A stretch of 63,684 nt of DNA from an uncultured Myxococcales bacterium (lineage in GTDB: Bacteria; Myxococcota_A; UBA9042), in the NCBI GenBank assembly GCA_903929795.1, contig CAIYWC010000121.1:1-63684 (forward strand). Reading direction: 5' to 3'. The notes below the pieces were generated by a model. That model had not been told where the DNA came from and did not search any database. It worked only from the letters and a program-made list of their open reading frames with translations. The position numbers and the translations under genes were made by a program. Position 1 is the first letter of the stretch. Every line of letters starts with the position of its first letter. Shown here piece after piece: positions 36,948 to 46,648 of the stretch.

Positions 36948-37604
36948 ATGGCCTGGCAGCCGAAGATTATTCTGGCAGACGACCATGGGCTGGTTCGCGA
37001 AGGAATTCGAGGGCTTCTGGAGGCCCGGATGCCGGAGGCGCTGATCGTGGCGGAAGCGGCGACGGGACGCGAAACGCTGCGCGAGTGTGCGCGCCACCAG
37101 CCGGACTTGCTCGTGCTGGACATCTCGATGCCCGACCTGAGCGGCCTGGACGTGCTGGCGGAGCTGCACACGGTCAGCCCGCACACGAAGGTGGCGATTG
37201 TCTCGCAGTACACCGATCGGGCGTACGTGATCCGCGCGCTCAAGCTCGGCGCCAAGGGCTACCTGCCCAAGGGCGTCATGGCGCGCGAGCTGGTCGCGGC
37301 GCTGCGCAGCGTGCTGGAAGGGCGGACGTGGCTGGATCCGTCGGTGGCGGACCTGGTTGTGGAGGCTGCGCTGCACCCGGAGACGGCGCCGGAAGACCAG
37401 GAGCTGGCCGGGCTGTCGCCGCGGGAGCGCGAAGTGCTGACGCTGATCGCCGAGGGGCGCACGGGGCCGGAGATCGCGAAAATTCTAGGCATTTCCGCGC
37501 ACACCGCCAACCGCCATCGCGCCAACCTGATGGAAAAACTGCACATCCACAACAAGACTGATTTGGTGAAGTTGGCGCTGCGGCTCAACGTCGTGCAGTC
37601 GTAG
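36948..37604 (+). CDS. NarL/LuxR-family response regulator
   Basis: 218 aa. The receiver domain has the acidic pair DD at 11-12, phospho-acceptor D58 (LLVLDISMPDLSG) and K109-type lysine in KGYLPKG. The C-terminal LuxR helix-turn-helix is GLSPREREVLTLIAEGRTGPEIAKILGIS followed by HRANLMEKLHI. It lies 14 bases after the haem kinase with its own GGAGGG ribosome site, so kinase and regulator form a clear pair. Target genes are not evident; the neighbouring cytochrome is a natural candidate. Confidence 0.94.
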   Translation: MAWQPKIILADDHGLVREGIRGLLEARMPEALIVAEAATGRETLRECARHQPDLLVLDISMPDLSGLDVLAELHTVSPHTKVAIVSQYTDRAYVIRALKLGAKGYLPKGVMARELVAALRSVLEGRTWLDPSVADLVVEAALHPETAPEDQELAGLSPREREVLTLIAEGRTGPEIAKILGISAHTANRHRANLMEKLHIHNKTDLVKLALRLNVVQS

Positions 37605-37620
37605 CCAAACTTGCTGAGCT

Positions 37621-37744
37621 TCGTCCAACACCAAACGCCTCCGTCAGACCTGTTGCAGTTCTGTCGGGGACCGCAAACGTGCACCTCCGGTGGCACGCCG
37701 CGGATCGGAAACGGTGGATCGCGAACTGGGGTCGGCGCGTACAG
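37621..37744 (+). repeat. Dispersed intergenic repeat, copy A
   Basis: About 120 bases beginning 17 bases after the response-regulator stop. It aligns without gaps, at roughly 80 percent identity by eye, to copy B (51900-52024), and more loosely to copies C and D. Shared landmarks are CCAAACG, GACCTGTTGCA, ACGTGCACC, GGTGGCACGCCGCGGATC and GTCGGCG. A hairpin GTGCACC/GGTGGCAC with one bulge is inside. It lies upstream of the SpoIID-like gene. Confidence 0.75.
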
Positions 37745-37800
37745 TTCTGGACAAGCCCGATCCGTGCGGGCACTCTCCGGCCCTTGACCGGGTGGTGCCG

Positions 37801-39441
37801 ATGCGCGTCTTGCTGCTGCTATTGGGGATTTTGCTGCCGTGTTCGGCACTTGCCCAAGGCGATCCGCTGGGCCATTCGGACCGTACCGCCAGCCTGTACC
37901 GGGATGTGCTGCGTCTGGGCGCGGACGGGGATCCGCTGGTCCCGCTGTCCGTGCTGAGCAACCAGGACCGCGTGGAGATCTCTGCGCCCGGCGGGCTTCG
38001 CATCCTGGGTACCGGCGATGGCCAGGTCGAGTTCCGCGTCCAGGGCGCGGTCGACGTGCAAGCCCAGGACGCCAAGCCAGCGATTTTGCAGCACTACGTC
38101 GTGCTCGCGCAGGCACCGGATTGGGATTTCGACGTGCTGCGGCAAAAACGCACGCTGTGGAAAGAGCGCGGGCTGGCGATCAAGACCGTGACCAGCGGCG
38201 CGACGTACAGCTTGAAAGGCCGCTCGTTTGACACGCGCCAGACGCTGCTGTGTCTGGACGCGATTTTTGCCGATCACGCCGCGGCGGAATCGACCGCGCA
38301 GGGCCTGGAGCAGCAGTTCGGCGAGGACTTGCAGACGCACGCGATGGTCGGCCAGCCGCCGAGCGCGACGCTGGTGGTCAAGAGCGGCTCGGGTGAGGTG
38401 CGCGCGGCGGACGTGCTGTGGTTCGAGAGCATGGGCAAGGGCATGCTCCACGTCGTCGGCACGCGCAAAGGCCAGCGCGTGGAGCGCGAGCTGCCCGGCC
38501 GCGTGTATGTGGTGCCGAGCAACGATCACGGCCTGGAGGTTGTGAGCGAGGCTGCGCTGGAGCAGATCCTGGAAGGCGTTGTGGCGTCTGAGATTTTTCA
38601 CTCGGCACCGGAGGCGACGCTGCGGGCCCAGGCGGTCGCCGCGCGCACGGACATGCTGGCCAAGGTCGGGACGCGGCACGCCACGGATCCGTTCGCGATT
38701 TGCTCGGAAGTGCACTGCCAAGCGTACACCGGTGCGGGCAAGGTCAGCGCGCGCATCGCCCAGGCGGTACAGGACACGCGCGGGCTGGTGATGGTGAACG
38801 TCGAGGGCCGGCTGATTGACGCGTATTATCATGCAGTTTCGGGCGGACACACCGAAAACAACGAGCTGGTTTGGCCCGGTCGGCCCCAAGAGGCACTGCG
38901 CGGTGTGGCGGACCTGCTGCCGGGCGGCAAGGATCCGCTCGCGGCGGGCGCGACCGATGAAGCGGTGGCGGCGCTGCTGGCGGGCAAGGACGAGAGCTGG
39001 GCGGCGTCGTCTGGGCTGAACGGCGAAGCGTGCCGCTGGCGGACCGAAAAAAGTGCCGCGGACATTCGCGAGAGCGCGCAGCTGGCCAAGTCGGTCCAGT
39101 CGATGCGCGTGACCCAGCGCGGCGTATCGGGTCGCGCCATCGAGATCGAACTGACGCTGGTCGACGGCAAGAAGAAGAAGCTTTCCGGCGAGCTGCACAT
39201 CCGCAAGGCGCTGGGCGGCTCGGCGGGACCCAAAGGGCTCCGGTCGTCGCTGTTTCTGGTCAAGCCGGGGCCGCTGGGGGCCGATGGCGCGCCGCAGAGC
39301 TGGATTTTTACCGGGGCTGGCTTTGGCCACGGCGTGGGCATGGACCAGACGGGCGCTTTTGGCCGCGCCAAAGCCGGGCAGGATTTCCAACAAATTCTGC
39401 AGGCTTACTACAAGGCCGTGAAGATCGAGAAGGTGTACTGA
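37801..39441 (+). CDS. SpoIID/LytB-domain exported protein
   Basis: 546 aa from MRVLLLLLGILLPCSALAQG, a signal peptide, so periplasmic. The SpoIID domain spans roughly residues 240-530: LEQILEGVVASEIFHSAPEATLRAQAVAARTD, then FAICSEVHCQAY, a YYHAVSGGHTENNE segment and GFGHGVGMDQTGAFGRAK near the end. SpoIID proteins are lytic transglycosylases acting on denuded peptidoglycan. The N-terminal 230 residues form an unrecognised domain. An earlier in-frame ATG at 37690 would read through copy A of the repeat and lacks a signal sequence, so 37801 was chosen. aroC follows after two bases. Confidence 0.87.
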   Translation: MRVLLLLLGILLPCSALAQGDPLGHSDRTASLYRDVLRLGADGDPLVPLSVLSNQDRVEISAPGGLRILGTGDGQVEFRVQGAVDVQAQDAKPAILQHYVVLAQAPDWDFDVLRQKRTLWKERGLAIKTVTSGATYSLKGRSFDTRQTLLCLDAIFADHAAAESTAQGLEQQFGEDLQTHAMVGQPPSATLVVKSGSGEVRAADVLWFESMGKGMLHVVGTRKGQRVERELPGRVYVVPSNDHGLEVVSEAALEQILEGVVASEIFHSAPEATLRAQAVAARTDMLAKVGTRHATDPFAICSEVHCQAYTGAGKVSARIAQAVQDTRGLVMVNVEGRLIDAYYHAVSGGHTENNELVWPGRPQEALRGVADLLPGGKDPLAAGATDEAVAALLAGKDESWAASSGLNGEACRWRTEKSAADIRESAQLAKSVQSMRVTQRGVSGRAIEIELTLVDGKKKKLSGELHIRKALGGSAGPKGLRSSLFLVKPGPLGADGAPQSWIFTGAGFGHGVGMDQTGAFGRAKAGQDFQQILQAYYKAVKIEKVY

Positions 39442-39443
39442 CG

Positions 39444-40538
39444 ATGGCTGGTTCCAGCTTTGGTCAAAGCTTTGTGGTCACCACGTTTGGCGAGTCGCAT
39501 GGCTCGGCCGTTGGCTGCGTCGTCGACGGTTGTCCCGCCGGCGTGCCGCTGGACATCGAGGCGATTGCCCACGCGCTGGAGCGCCGCCGACCGGGGCAAA
39601 CGGCGCTGACGAGTCCGCGCCGGGAACTCGACCAGCCGCGCATCCTGTCGGGCGTTTACCAGGGCCTGACGCTGGGCACGCCGATCGCGATCAGCGTGGA
39701 AAACACCAACGCGCGCGCCAAGGATTACGAGGCTTGGCACGACCGGTTTCGGCCAGGACACGCGGATTTCACGTGGTTTGCGCGGTTTGGCCACCGCGAT
39801 CCCCGCGGCGGCGGCCGGGCGAGCGCGCGCGAGACGGTCGGGCGCGTGGCGGCGGGCGCGGTGGCCGAAGCGCTGCTGGCGGCATTGGCGGCGCGGGCAC
39901 AACGGGGCGCCCCGCGGATTGTCGCGTGGACCCAGCAAATTGGCGAGATTGCAACGGAAATCGCGGCCCCGCTCGACCGTGCGGCGGTCGATGTCAGCCC
40001 CGTTCGCTGTCCCGATGCCCAGGCCAGCGCCGCCATGATCGCGGCGATCGAAGCGGCGCAGCGCGACCGCGACAGTCTGGGCGGCGTCGTGCGCTGCGTC
40101 GTGACGGACCTGCCGCCGGGCTTGGGCGACCCGGTTTTTGACAAGCTGACGGGCCTGTTGGCGCACGCGCTGGCGTCGCTGCCCGCGGTGCGCGGCGTGC
40201 TTTTTGGCGACGGGCTGGCGGCGGTCGCCATGCGTGGCAGCCAGCACAATGACCCGTTCACCCGCTCGCCGGATGGCCGCATCGCGACGACGACGAACCA
40301 CCACGGCGGCGTGCTGGGCGGCATTTCCACCGGCATGCCGCTGCGGTTGGACGTTCTGTTCAAGCCGGTCGCGACGATTCCCCAGCCGCAGCAGGCCATC
40401 GGTGCTGAGGGCCCGCCGGCGCCGCTGACCGTGCTCGGGCGCCACGATCCGTGCGTCGTGCCGCGCGCAGTGCCGATTGTCGAGGCCGCCGTCGCGCTCG
40501 TGCTCGCGGACCTCTCGCTTCGCCAAGGACGATTGTAA
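39444..40538 (+). CDS. aroC: Chorismate synthase
   Basis: 364 aa from MAGSSFGQSFVVTTFGESHG. It converts 5-enolpyruvylshikimate-3-phosphate to chorismate with reduced FMN, the last shikimate-pathway step. Signatures are GESHG near the start, the RPGHADFTW segment, GGGRASARETVGRVAAGAVA and NHHGGVLGGISTGMPL. The earlier part of the open frame, from 39030, is shadow of the previous gene. It starts two bases after the SpoIID-like gene, and the lipoprotein gene starts directly after its stop. Confidence 0.96.
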   Translation: MAGSSFGQSFVVTTFGESHGSAVGCVVDGCPAGVPLDIEAIAHALERRRPGQTALTSPRRELDQPRILSGVYQGLTLGTPIAISVENTNARAKDYEAWHDRFRPGHADFTWFARFGHRDPRGGGRASARETVGRVAAGAVAEALLAALAARAQRGAPRIVAWTQQIGEIATEIAAPLDRAAVDVSPVRCPDAQASAAMIAAIEAAQRDRDSLGGVVRCVVTDLPPGLGDPVFDKLTGLLAHALASLPAVRGVLFGDGLAAVAMRGSQHNDPFTRSPDGRIATTTNHHGGVLGGISTGMPLRLDVLFKPVATIPQPQQAIGAEGPPAPLTVLGRHDPCVVPRAVPIVEAAVALVLADLSLRQGRL

Positions 40539-41252
40539 ATGCCGGCTTTTTTGCTGATTGTTTGTCTGCTGCTGGGCAGCTGCGCGCGCCTGACGGAGCA
40601 GGTGACGCTGCGGGCTGAACCGCTGGAGCCGCCGCGGATCGTGCGGGTGCAGCTGGGCGAACGGCTCGCGGTCGCGGGCACGCGCGAGGGCGACGTCGTG
40701 CGCGCGCAGGTGACGCGCCTGCAGCGGTGCGCGGACGTGCAGGAGCAGCGCGCGGAGGGCTTTCGCCGCGTCAACCGGCAGCCGGACGGCAAGTCGCTGG
40801 TGGCGGAGTGGGTGTTCGGCAGCCTGTTCACGGCCGGCGGCCTGGGGCTCATTGCGTGGACGGCGCTGTCACCGGTGGATTTGTCGGTCAGCACGGACAA
40901 CGCGCCGGTGAACTACGGCTACGGCGCGGCGATCGCGGCGCTGGGCGCGGGGCTGCTGGCGGGCGCGATCTACGACCAGTCGCTGACCGGTACGCACGAG
41001 GAGTCGCTGGGCGAGCGCGTCCTGCGCAAGGAAGGCCCGGAGCAGGTCTGCGGCCAGACGCCGGCGACGGCCGGGCAGGTGCGGTTGACGCTGCCGGACG
41101 GCGCGCAGCTGGAAGCGGCGGTACCGCCCGATGGCGAGGCGCGTATCGCGCTGCCGGCAGATTGGCAAAAGCGCCTGGACCGCGAGGGCAATCGGCGCGC
41201 GACGCTGGAAGTGATCGGCGACGCCCGTTCCCAGGTGCGGCTGGAGCTGTGA
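40539..41252 (+). CDS. Putative lipoprotein of unknown function
   Basis: 237 aa from MPAFLLIVCLLLGSCARLTE, a signal peptide with lipobox LGSC. A central pair of hydrophobic stretches (VFGSLFTAGGLGLIAWTALS and AAIAALGAGLLAGAIYD) could be membrane-associated hairpins. The C-terminal part (VRLTLPDGAQLEAAVPPDGEARIALP) looks like a small beta domain. I do not recognise a family. The ATG follows the aroC stop with no gap, so expression is coupled to aroC. Confidence 0.7.
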   Translation: MPAFLLIVCLLLGSCARLTEQVTLRAEPLEPPRIVRVQLGERLAVAGTREGDVVRAQVTRLQRCADVQEQRAEGFRRVNRQPDGKSLVAEWVFGSLFTAGGLGLIAWTALSPVDLSVSTDNAPVNYGYGAAIAALGAGLLAGAIYDQSLTGTHEESLGERVLRKEGPEQVCGQTPATAGQVRLTLPDGAQLEAAVPPDGEARIALPADWQKRLDREGNRRATLEVIGDARSQVRLEL

Positions 41253-41264
41253 GCCGGTCCGCGG

Positions 41265-41293
41265 TTGCGCCCCGGGCCACGTCCGCCTACAGT
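41265..41293 (+). promoter_or_regulatory. Candidate sigma-70 promoter for the MAPEG-dapF unit
   Basis: TTGCGC (41265-41270) and TACAGT (41288-41293) are 17 bases apart. The predicted transcription start near 41300 lies just before the ribosome site CGGAGG of the next gene. Confidence 0.4.
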
Positions 41294-41313
41294 CGCCAGT
41301 TCGGAGGTTCGCC

Positions 41314-41703
41314 GTGACGGTTCCCTTTGGCTGCATCGCAATCGCGTGGTTCATGGCCTATCCGCCGTCCTGGGCGGCCGTGCTGTGGATGCTGAAAAAC
41401 GGCGGCTTCGACAACCATTTGCCGCGACGTCAGGCCGCGCAGTTGCAGGGCTTTCCCCAGCGCGCCAAGTCGGCGCATTACAACTGTCTGGAGGCACTGC
41501 CGGGTTTTGCCGCGGGCGTGCTCGTTGCGCACTTGGGCGGTGGCGATCCGGCGCGTGCGACGCAACTGAGCGTCGCGTTCATCGCCGTCCGATGTGTCTA
41601 TGTTGGCGTTTATCTTGCAGATTTCGCCACGCTGCGCTCCACCATCTGGACCGTGGGCCTGATGCTGAACGCCGGGCTCTTCCTTCTGCCAGTCCTGAAA
41701 TAG
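41314..41703 (+). CDS. MAPEG-family membrane protein
   Basis: 129 aa from a GTG with CGGAGG upstream. It has four membrane helices. The NHLPRRQAAQLQGFPQRAKSAHYNCLEALPGFAAG segment matches the MAPEG pattern (R-A-x-x-A-H-x-N-x-x-E), seen in microsomal glutathione transferases and in uncharacterised bacterial MAPEG proteins. The reaction here is unknown. It ends three bases before dapF, a probable operon. Confidence 0.85.
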   Translation: MTVPFGCIAIAWFMAYPPSWAAVLWMLKNGGFDNHLPRRQAAQLQGFPQRAKSAHYNCLEALPGFAAGVLVAHLGGGDPARATQLSVAFIAVRCVYVGVYLADFATLRSTIWTVGLMLNAGLFLLPVLK

Positions 41704-41706
41704 CCG

Positions 41707-42579
41707 ATGCTCGTCCACTTCAGCAAATATCACGGATTAGGTAATGATTTCGCGGTGATGGATGCGCGCGATCTAACCGCGACGTTTGCCGGCGTGCTGG
41801 GTCAAAGACTCTGCGATCGCTTTCGCGGCATTGGCGCGGACGGCGTGCTGCTGTGGACCGGTACGCTGCAGCAGCCGCGGATGACGGTCGTGAACGCCGA
41901 CGGCAGCATTGCCGAGATGTGTGGCAACGGGCTGCGCTGCTTTGTCAAACACCTGCTGGACCGCCACCTGCGGCAGGCCGACGCGCTGGATGTGCTGACC
42001 GGCAATGGCCTCTTGCACTGCGCGGCGACGCGCGGTCCCGACGGCACCGTGGCCACCGTGGCCGTGCAGATGGGCGCCGCGAGTCACGCGCCGGAGCGGG
42101 TCCCGCTGGCGCAGGCGATGCCGCTGCTGGATCAATCGGTGCGCGCCGCCGGCCTGGACGTGCGGTTGACGGCGCTGAGCCTGGGCAACCCGCACGCGGT
42201 GACGTTTGACGCAATTTCCCTTGAGGATCGCGTACGTGTGGCGCCGCTGCTCGGCCAGCACCCGCTGTTTCCGCAGCAGGCCAACATCGGGTTCGTGCAG
42301 ATCTTGGCCGGCGAGGCCCCGCGGATGCAGGTGGACGTGTACGAACGCGGCTGCGGCTGGACGCAGGCGTGCGGCACGGGTGCGACGGCGGCGGTCATTG
42401 TCGCGGTGGAATCGGGGCGCATGCCGCGCAACACGGAAATCGCCGTCAAGCTGCCCGGTGGCTGGCTGGCGATCGGCGTGGCGGACGACGGTCAGGCGAC
42501 GATGCGCGGCCCGGCAGTGCACGTGTTTGATGGCGCGGTCGACCTCGAAGCGCTGCTCGCCGCGGACCTGACATGCTGA
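41707..42579 (+). CDS. dapF: Diaminopimelate epimerase
   Basis: 290 aa. It converts LL- to meso-diaminopimelate for lysine and peptidoglycan synthesis. The two catalytic cysteines are present in NADGSIAEMCGNGLRC and CGWTQACGTGATAAV. The protein starts MLVHFSKYHGLGNDFAVMD, the usual N-terminus. It is co-directional with the MAPEG gene upstream and followed by repeat copy C. Confidence 0.96.
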   Translation: MLVHFSKYHGLGNDFAVMDARDLTATFAGVLGQRLCDRFRGIGADGVLLWTGTLQQPRMTVVNADGSIAEMCGNGLRCFVKHLLDRHLRQADALDVLTGNGLLHCAATRGPDGTVATVAVQMGAASHAPERVPLAQAMPLLDQSVRAAGLDVRLTALSLGNPHAVTFDAISLEDRVRVAPLLGQHPLFPQQANIGFVQILAGEAPRMQVDVYERGCGWTQACGTGATAAVIVAVESGRMPRNTEIAVKLPGGWLAIGVADDGQATMRGPAVHVFDGAVDLEALLAADLTC

Positions 42580-42589
42580 GTCTTATTCG

Positions 42590-42700
42590 CAGCCAAACCG
42601 TGCGGCTGAGACCGGTTGCGTTTCCGACGGGTACCGCGCGCGCGCCCCTCTGGCGGCACGCTGCGGATCGGGAACGGCTGACCTTGAGCCTGCGTCGGAG
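42590..42700 (+). repeat. Dispersed intergenic repeat, copy C (diverged)
   Basis: About 110 bases starting about 10 bases after the dapF stop and running to the start of the antiporter gene. It shares CCAAACCG, GAGACCGGTTGCGTTTC, GGCGGCACGCTGCGGATCGG and GTCGGAGCG with the other copies, in the same orientation as A and B. It is the most diverged of the three direct copies. Confidence 0.6.
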
Positions 42701-42707
42701 CGCCTAG

Positions 42708-43925
42708 ATGGCGCCGCAGGATCCGGTCGCACTGCTGTGCTTGCACCTGGTCGTCGTGCTGCTGGCGGCGCGGTTGGCGGGCCACATCGCGATCCGCCTG
42801 CATCAGCCCGCAGTGCTGGGGGAGTTGCTCGCAGGCGTGGTCCTGGGCGCGTTGCCGCTTGCGCCGCTGCACGCGATGCGGACCGACGGCGCTCTGGAAC
42901 TGCTGGCGCAGCTCGGCGTCCTGCTGCTGCTGTTTCAGGTCGGGCTGGAGTCGACCGTGCGGCAGATGCTGGCGGTGGGCGCCGCGGCGGTTCGCGTGGC
43001 GGCCATTGGCGTCCTGGTGCCAGTCGGGCTGGGCTGGCTGGTCGCGCGCGCGCTGTTGCCGCACGAGCCGGCGACCGTCCATGCGTTTCTGGGCGCGACG
43101 CTCGCGGCGACGAGCGTGGGCATCACCGCCCGCGTGCTGCGCGACGTGGGCGCGAGCCAGATGGACGCGGCGCGGCTCATCCTCGGCGCCGCGGTCATCG
43201 ACGACGTCCTGGGGCTGGTGCTCCTGGCGGTCGTCACGGGCGCGATCGCGACGGGCGGGGCGCCGCAGCCAACGGAGGTCCTGCTGATTTGTGGGAAATC
43301 CATCGGCTTTCTCGCGATTTCGTTGTCGGCCGGCGTCTGGGCGGCGCCGCGACTGATGGGAGCGGCCGCGCGACTGCGGGCATCCGGCGCGCTGCTCGCC
43401 GCCGGTCTCGGATTGTGCTTTGGTTTTGCCTGGCTGGCATCCGTCGCCGGGCTCGCGCCGATCGTCGGTGCCTTCGCCGCCGGTCTGGTCCTGGAGGATG
43501 CGCACTTTCGCGATTTCACCGCGCGTGGCGAGCTCGGCCTCGACCAGCTCGTGGCGCCCATCGGCGAGCTGTTCATCCCGGTGTTCTTTGTGCTGATGGG
43601 CATGCGCACGGACCTGACCAGCCTCGCCGTGCCCGGAGTGCCGCTGCTGGCGCTGGCGCTCACGGTGGTCGCGGTCGTCGGGAAGATCGTCGCTGGGCTC
43701 GGCGCTCCGCGCGGTGTGGACCGTCTCGCCGTCGGCCTGGGCATGATTCCGCGCGGCGAAGTCGGCCTGATTTTTGCCGGCATCGGCCTCGGGCTGCGCA
43801 TCCAGGGCGAGCCGGTCGTCACGTCGCAGACTTACGGGGCCGTGCTCACCATGGTCATCGCCACGACGCTCATCACGCCACCGCTGCTGCGCTGGCGCCT
43901 CGCCCGCATCCGTCAGTCCGCGTAG
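42708..43925 (+). CDS. CPA2-type cation:proton antiporter
   Basis: 405 aa, almost entirely hydrophobic with about 12 membrane helices. The family pattern [31 protein letters not shown] and [16 protein letters not shown] is clear; the DD pair in the middle helix is the ion-binding site of electrogenic antiporters. [16 protein letters not shown] lies near the end. There is no cytosolic RCK/TrkA domain. It is probably a Na+ or K+/H+ exchanger. Its 3' end overlaps that of the convergent clpB gene by 13 bases. Confidence 0.9.
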   Translation: MAPQDPVALLCLHLVVVLLAARLAGHIAIRLHQPAVLGELLAGVVLGALPLAPLHAMRTDGALELLAQLGVLLLLFQVGLESTVRQMLAVGAAAVRVAAIGVLVPVGLGWLVARALLPHEPATVHAFLGATLAATSVGITARVLRDVGASQMDAARLILGAAVIDDVLGLVLLAVVTGAIATGGAPQPTEVLLICGKSIGFLAISLSAGVWAAPRLMGAAARLRASGALLAAGLGLCFGFAWLASVAGLAPIVGAFAAGLVLEDAHFRDFTARGELGLDQLVAPIGELFIPVFFVLMGMRTDLTSLAVPGVPLLALALTVVAVVGKIVAGLGAPRGVDRLAVGLGMIPRGEVGLIFAGIGLGLRIQGEPVVTSQTYGAVLTMVIATTLITPPLLRWRLARIRQSA

Positions 43926-46504
43926 CGAAATTCAAACTTGCCGGCCGCGACGTCCACGACGATGTGGCTGCCCGCCGGATACCGCCCTTCCAGCAGCTGC
44001 AGCGCCAGCGGGTTCTCCAGCCGCTGCTGCAGCACGCGCTTCAGCGGCCGCGCGCCATACTGCGGGTCGTAGCCCTCGTGCGCCAGCAGCTTGCGCGCCT
44101 CCTCGGTCACCGTGAGCCCCAGCTTCTTGTCGTCGAGGCGTTTGCGGAACCGCTGCAGCTGGATGTCGACGATTTTCTCCATATCCTCCTCTCGCAGCCG
44201 GTTGAAGAACACGATTTCGTCAATGCGATTGAGGAATTCCGGGCGGAAGTGCCGCCGCAGCTCGCCCTGGACGATCTCGCGCACGCCCTCGTCGTTGGCG
44301 TCCGGTGCCTCCAGGATCGCCGCGGAGCCGACATTGCTGGTCATCAGCACGATCGTGTTGCGGAAGTCCACCGTACGGCCCAGGGAATCCGTCAGCCGCC
44401 CTTCATCCAGCACCTGCAGCAGCACGTTGAGCACGTCCGGGTGTGCCTTTTCGATCTCGTCAAACAGCACAACGGAATACGGCTTGCGGCGCACGCTCTC
44501 GGTCAGCTGGCCGCCTTCCTCGTGGCCGACGTAGCCCGGCGGCGCGCCAATCAGCCGCGCAACCGTATGTTTTTCCATGTATTCGCTCATGTCGATGCGG
44601 ATCATCGCCCGGTCGTCGTCAAACAGATACTCTGCCAGCGCCTTGACCAGCTCGGTCTTGCCCACGCCCGTCGGTCCCAGAAAAATGAACGAGCCCATCG
44701 GCCGGTTGGGATCCTGCAGGCCCGAGCGCGACCGCCGCACAGCGTTGGCCACCGCCGCGATGGCCTCCTCCTGATGCACCACACGGTTGCGCAGCGGCTC
44801 CTCCAGGCGCAGCAGCTTGTGCATCTCGCCTTCCAGCATCTTGGTCACCGGCACGCCCGTCCACGCCGCCACGACTTTGGCGATCTCGTCTGGCGACACC
44901 TCTTCGTTCAACAGTTTCCCGGTCTTTTGCGCCTCAGCCAGCTTGTCCTGCGCGTCCTGGATCGCGCGCTGCAGGTTGGGAATCTCGCCATAGCGCAGCT
45001 TCGCCGCTGTCTCGTTGTCGTAGCGCCGCTCCGCCGCCTCCAGCTGGTGATTCAGCTCCTCCAGCTGCTCTTTTTGCGTCCGCAGTCCGTCAATCAGCGA
45101 CTTTTCCCGCTGCCATTCCGCCTTTTTGCCCAGCGTCTCCTCTTTGAGCTCAGCCATCAGCTTCTGCAGGTCCTTCAGGCGATCGACCGACGCTGCGTCC
45201 TTTTCGCGCTTGAGCGCCGCAGCCTCGATCTCCAGCTGTTGCAGCCGCCGCTGCATCTGGTCGATTTCCGTCGGCAAGCTATCGATTTCAATGCGCAAAC
45301 GGCTCGCCGCTTCGTCTACCAGATCGATCGCCTTGTCCGGCAAAAACCGGTCGGTGATGTAGCGGTCGGACAGCGTCGCCGCCGCCACCAGAGCCGCGTC
45401 CTGGATGCGCACGCCGTGGTGCACCTCGTACTTGTCGCGCAGTCCGCGCAGGATGCTGATCGTGTCGGGCACGCTCGGCTCGTCGCACATGACGGGCTGG
45501 AAACGCCGCTCCAGCGCCGCATCTTTCTCAATGTATTTGCGGTATTCGTCCAGCGTCGTGGCGCCAATGCAGCGCAGCTCGCCGCGGGCCAGCGCCGGTT
45601 TGAGCATGTTGCTCGCGTCCATGGCACCGTCGCCCTTGCCGGCGCCGACAAGGTTGTGCAATTCATCAATAAAAAGAATAACTTCTCCCTGCGCGTCGTT
45701 CAACTCCTTCAACACAGCCTTCAGGCGCTCCTCAAACTCGCCGCGGTATTTCGAGCCCGCGACCATCGACGCCAAGTCCAGCGCCAAAAGCTTTTTGCCT
45801 TTCAAGCCTTCTGGCACATCGCCCGCCACGATGCGCTGCGCCAGACCTTCCGCGATCGCCGTCTTGCCCACGCCGGGATCGCCGATCAGCACCGGGTTGT
45901 TCTTGCGCCGCCGGCTCAAAACCTGCATCACGCGGCGGATTTCCTCGTCGCGGCCCACGACCGGGTCCAGCTTGCCCTGAGCCGCTACCGCCGTCAGGTC
46001 TCGGGCATATTTGTCCAGCGCCTGGAACTGCGACTCCGCGTCTTCCGAGGTCACGCGCTGGCTGCCGCGCAACGGCTTCAAATTCGCCAGGATCTTCTCG
46101 CGGTTCAGCCCGCGTTCGGCCAACGCGCGCCCCGCCGCGCCTTTGCGATCGTGCAGAAACGCCAAAAAGAGGTGCTCCGTCGAGACAAAATCGTCCTTGA
46201 ACTTGCCGCGCTCGTCCTCAGCGGCTTCAAAGAAGGCCTGCAAGCGATCACCGCCGACCAGCCCCTGGCCACCGCCGCCTTTGACTGCCGGAATTCGCTG
46301 TAATTCCAGCTCCATTTGCGCCCGGAGCGGCTCCACCGGAATCTCCATGCGCGCAAGCAGCGGCTTGAGAATGCCCTCCACGTTGCCGGTCAGCGCCCAC
46401 AGGATGTGCTCGGGCTCCAGGACCTGGTGATTGCGCCGGATCGCCTCCTCGCTGGCCAGCTTCAGCGCCATTTGTGCGTTGTTTGTCAGTTTGTTGGGTT
46501 GCAT
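43913..46504 (-). CDS. clpB: ATP-dependent disaggregase ClpB
   Basis: 863 aa from [17 protein letters not shown], full length. With DnaK it resolves protein aggregates. It has an N-terminal Clp repeat domain, AAA+ domain 1 (Walker A GDPGVGKT at 208-215), the coiled-coil M domain (about 395-515) and AAA+ domain 2 (GPTGVGKTE near 606). Sensor and arginine-finger segments are present. The ATG at 46504 has AAGGTG upstream; the next ATG at 46507 is in frame. The long frame to 46552 is not needed. Confidence 0.96.
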   Translation of the reverse strand: MQPNKLTNNAQMALKLASEEAIRRNHQVLEPEHILWALTGNVEGILKPLLARMEIPVEPLRAQMELELQRIPAVKGGGGQGLVGGDRLQAFFEAAEDERGKFKDDFVSTEHLFLAFLHDRKGAAGRALAERGLNREKILANLKPLRGSQRVTSEDAESQFQALDKYARDLTAVAAQGKLDPVVGRDEEIRRVMQVLSRRRKNNPVLIGDPGVGKTAIAEGLAQRIVAGDVPEGLKGKKLLALDLASMVAGSKYRGEFEERLKAVLKELNDAQGEVILFIDELHNLVGAGKGDGAMDASNMLKPALARGELRCIGATTLDEYRKYIEKDAALERRFQPVMCDEPSVPDTISILRGLRDKYEVHHGVRIQDAALVAAATLSDRYITDRFLPDKAIDLVDEAASRLRIEIDSLPTEIDQMQRRLQQLEIEAAALKREKDAASVDRLKDLQKLMAELKEETLGKKAEWQREKSLIDGLRTQKEQLEELNHQLEAAERRYDNETAAKLRYGEIPNLQRAIQDAQDKLAEAQKTGKLLNEEVSPDEIAKVVAAWTGVPVTKMLEGEMHKLLRLEEPLRNRVVHQEEAIAAVANAVRRSRSGLQDPNRPMGSFIFLGPTGVGKTELVKALAEYLFDDDRAMIRIDMSEYMEKHTVARLIGAPPGYVGHEEGGQLTESVRRKPYSVVLFDEIEKAHPDVLNVLLQVLDEGRLTDSLGRTVDFRNTIVLMTSNVGSAAILEAPDANDEGVREIVQGELRRHFRPEFLNRIDEIVFFNRLREEDMEKIVDIQLQRFRKRLDDKKLGLTVTEEARKLLAHEGYDPQYGARPLKRVLQQRLENPLALQLLEGRYPAGSHIVVDVAAGKFEFRYAD

Positions 46505-46648
46505 CATGCACCTTGCCGCGGCGCGCACCACGGCGATAACCGCGCCGGACAATTCCGCCGTGGCTTCATTGGGTTGCGGCAGCCCTCAGGCCGCCCGCCA
46601 AAGTCGTGTTCAGGGAAGGATGCTGGCGCGCTTTGTCAAGATCGGCGG

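Noticed and set aside
42737..46303. Plus-strand 1188-aa open frame across the antiporter and clpB
   Set aside because: It is out of frame with the antiporter and antisense to clpB. Its composition (Arg/Gln/His-rich) is typical of GC-rich shadow frames.
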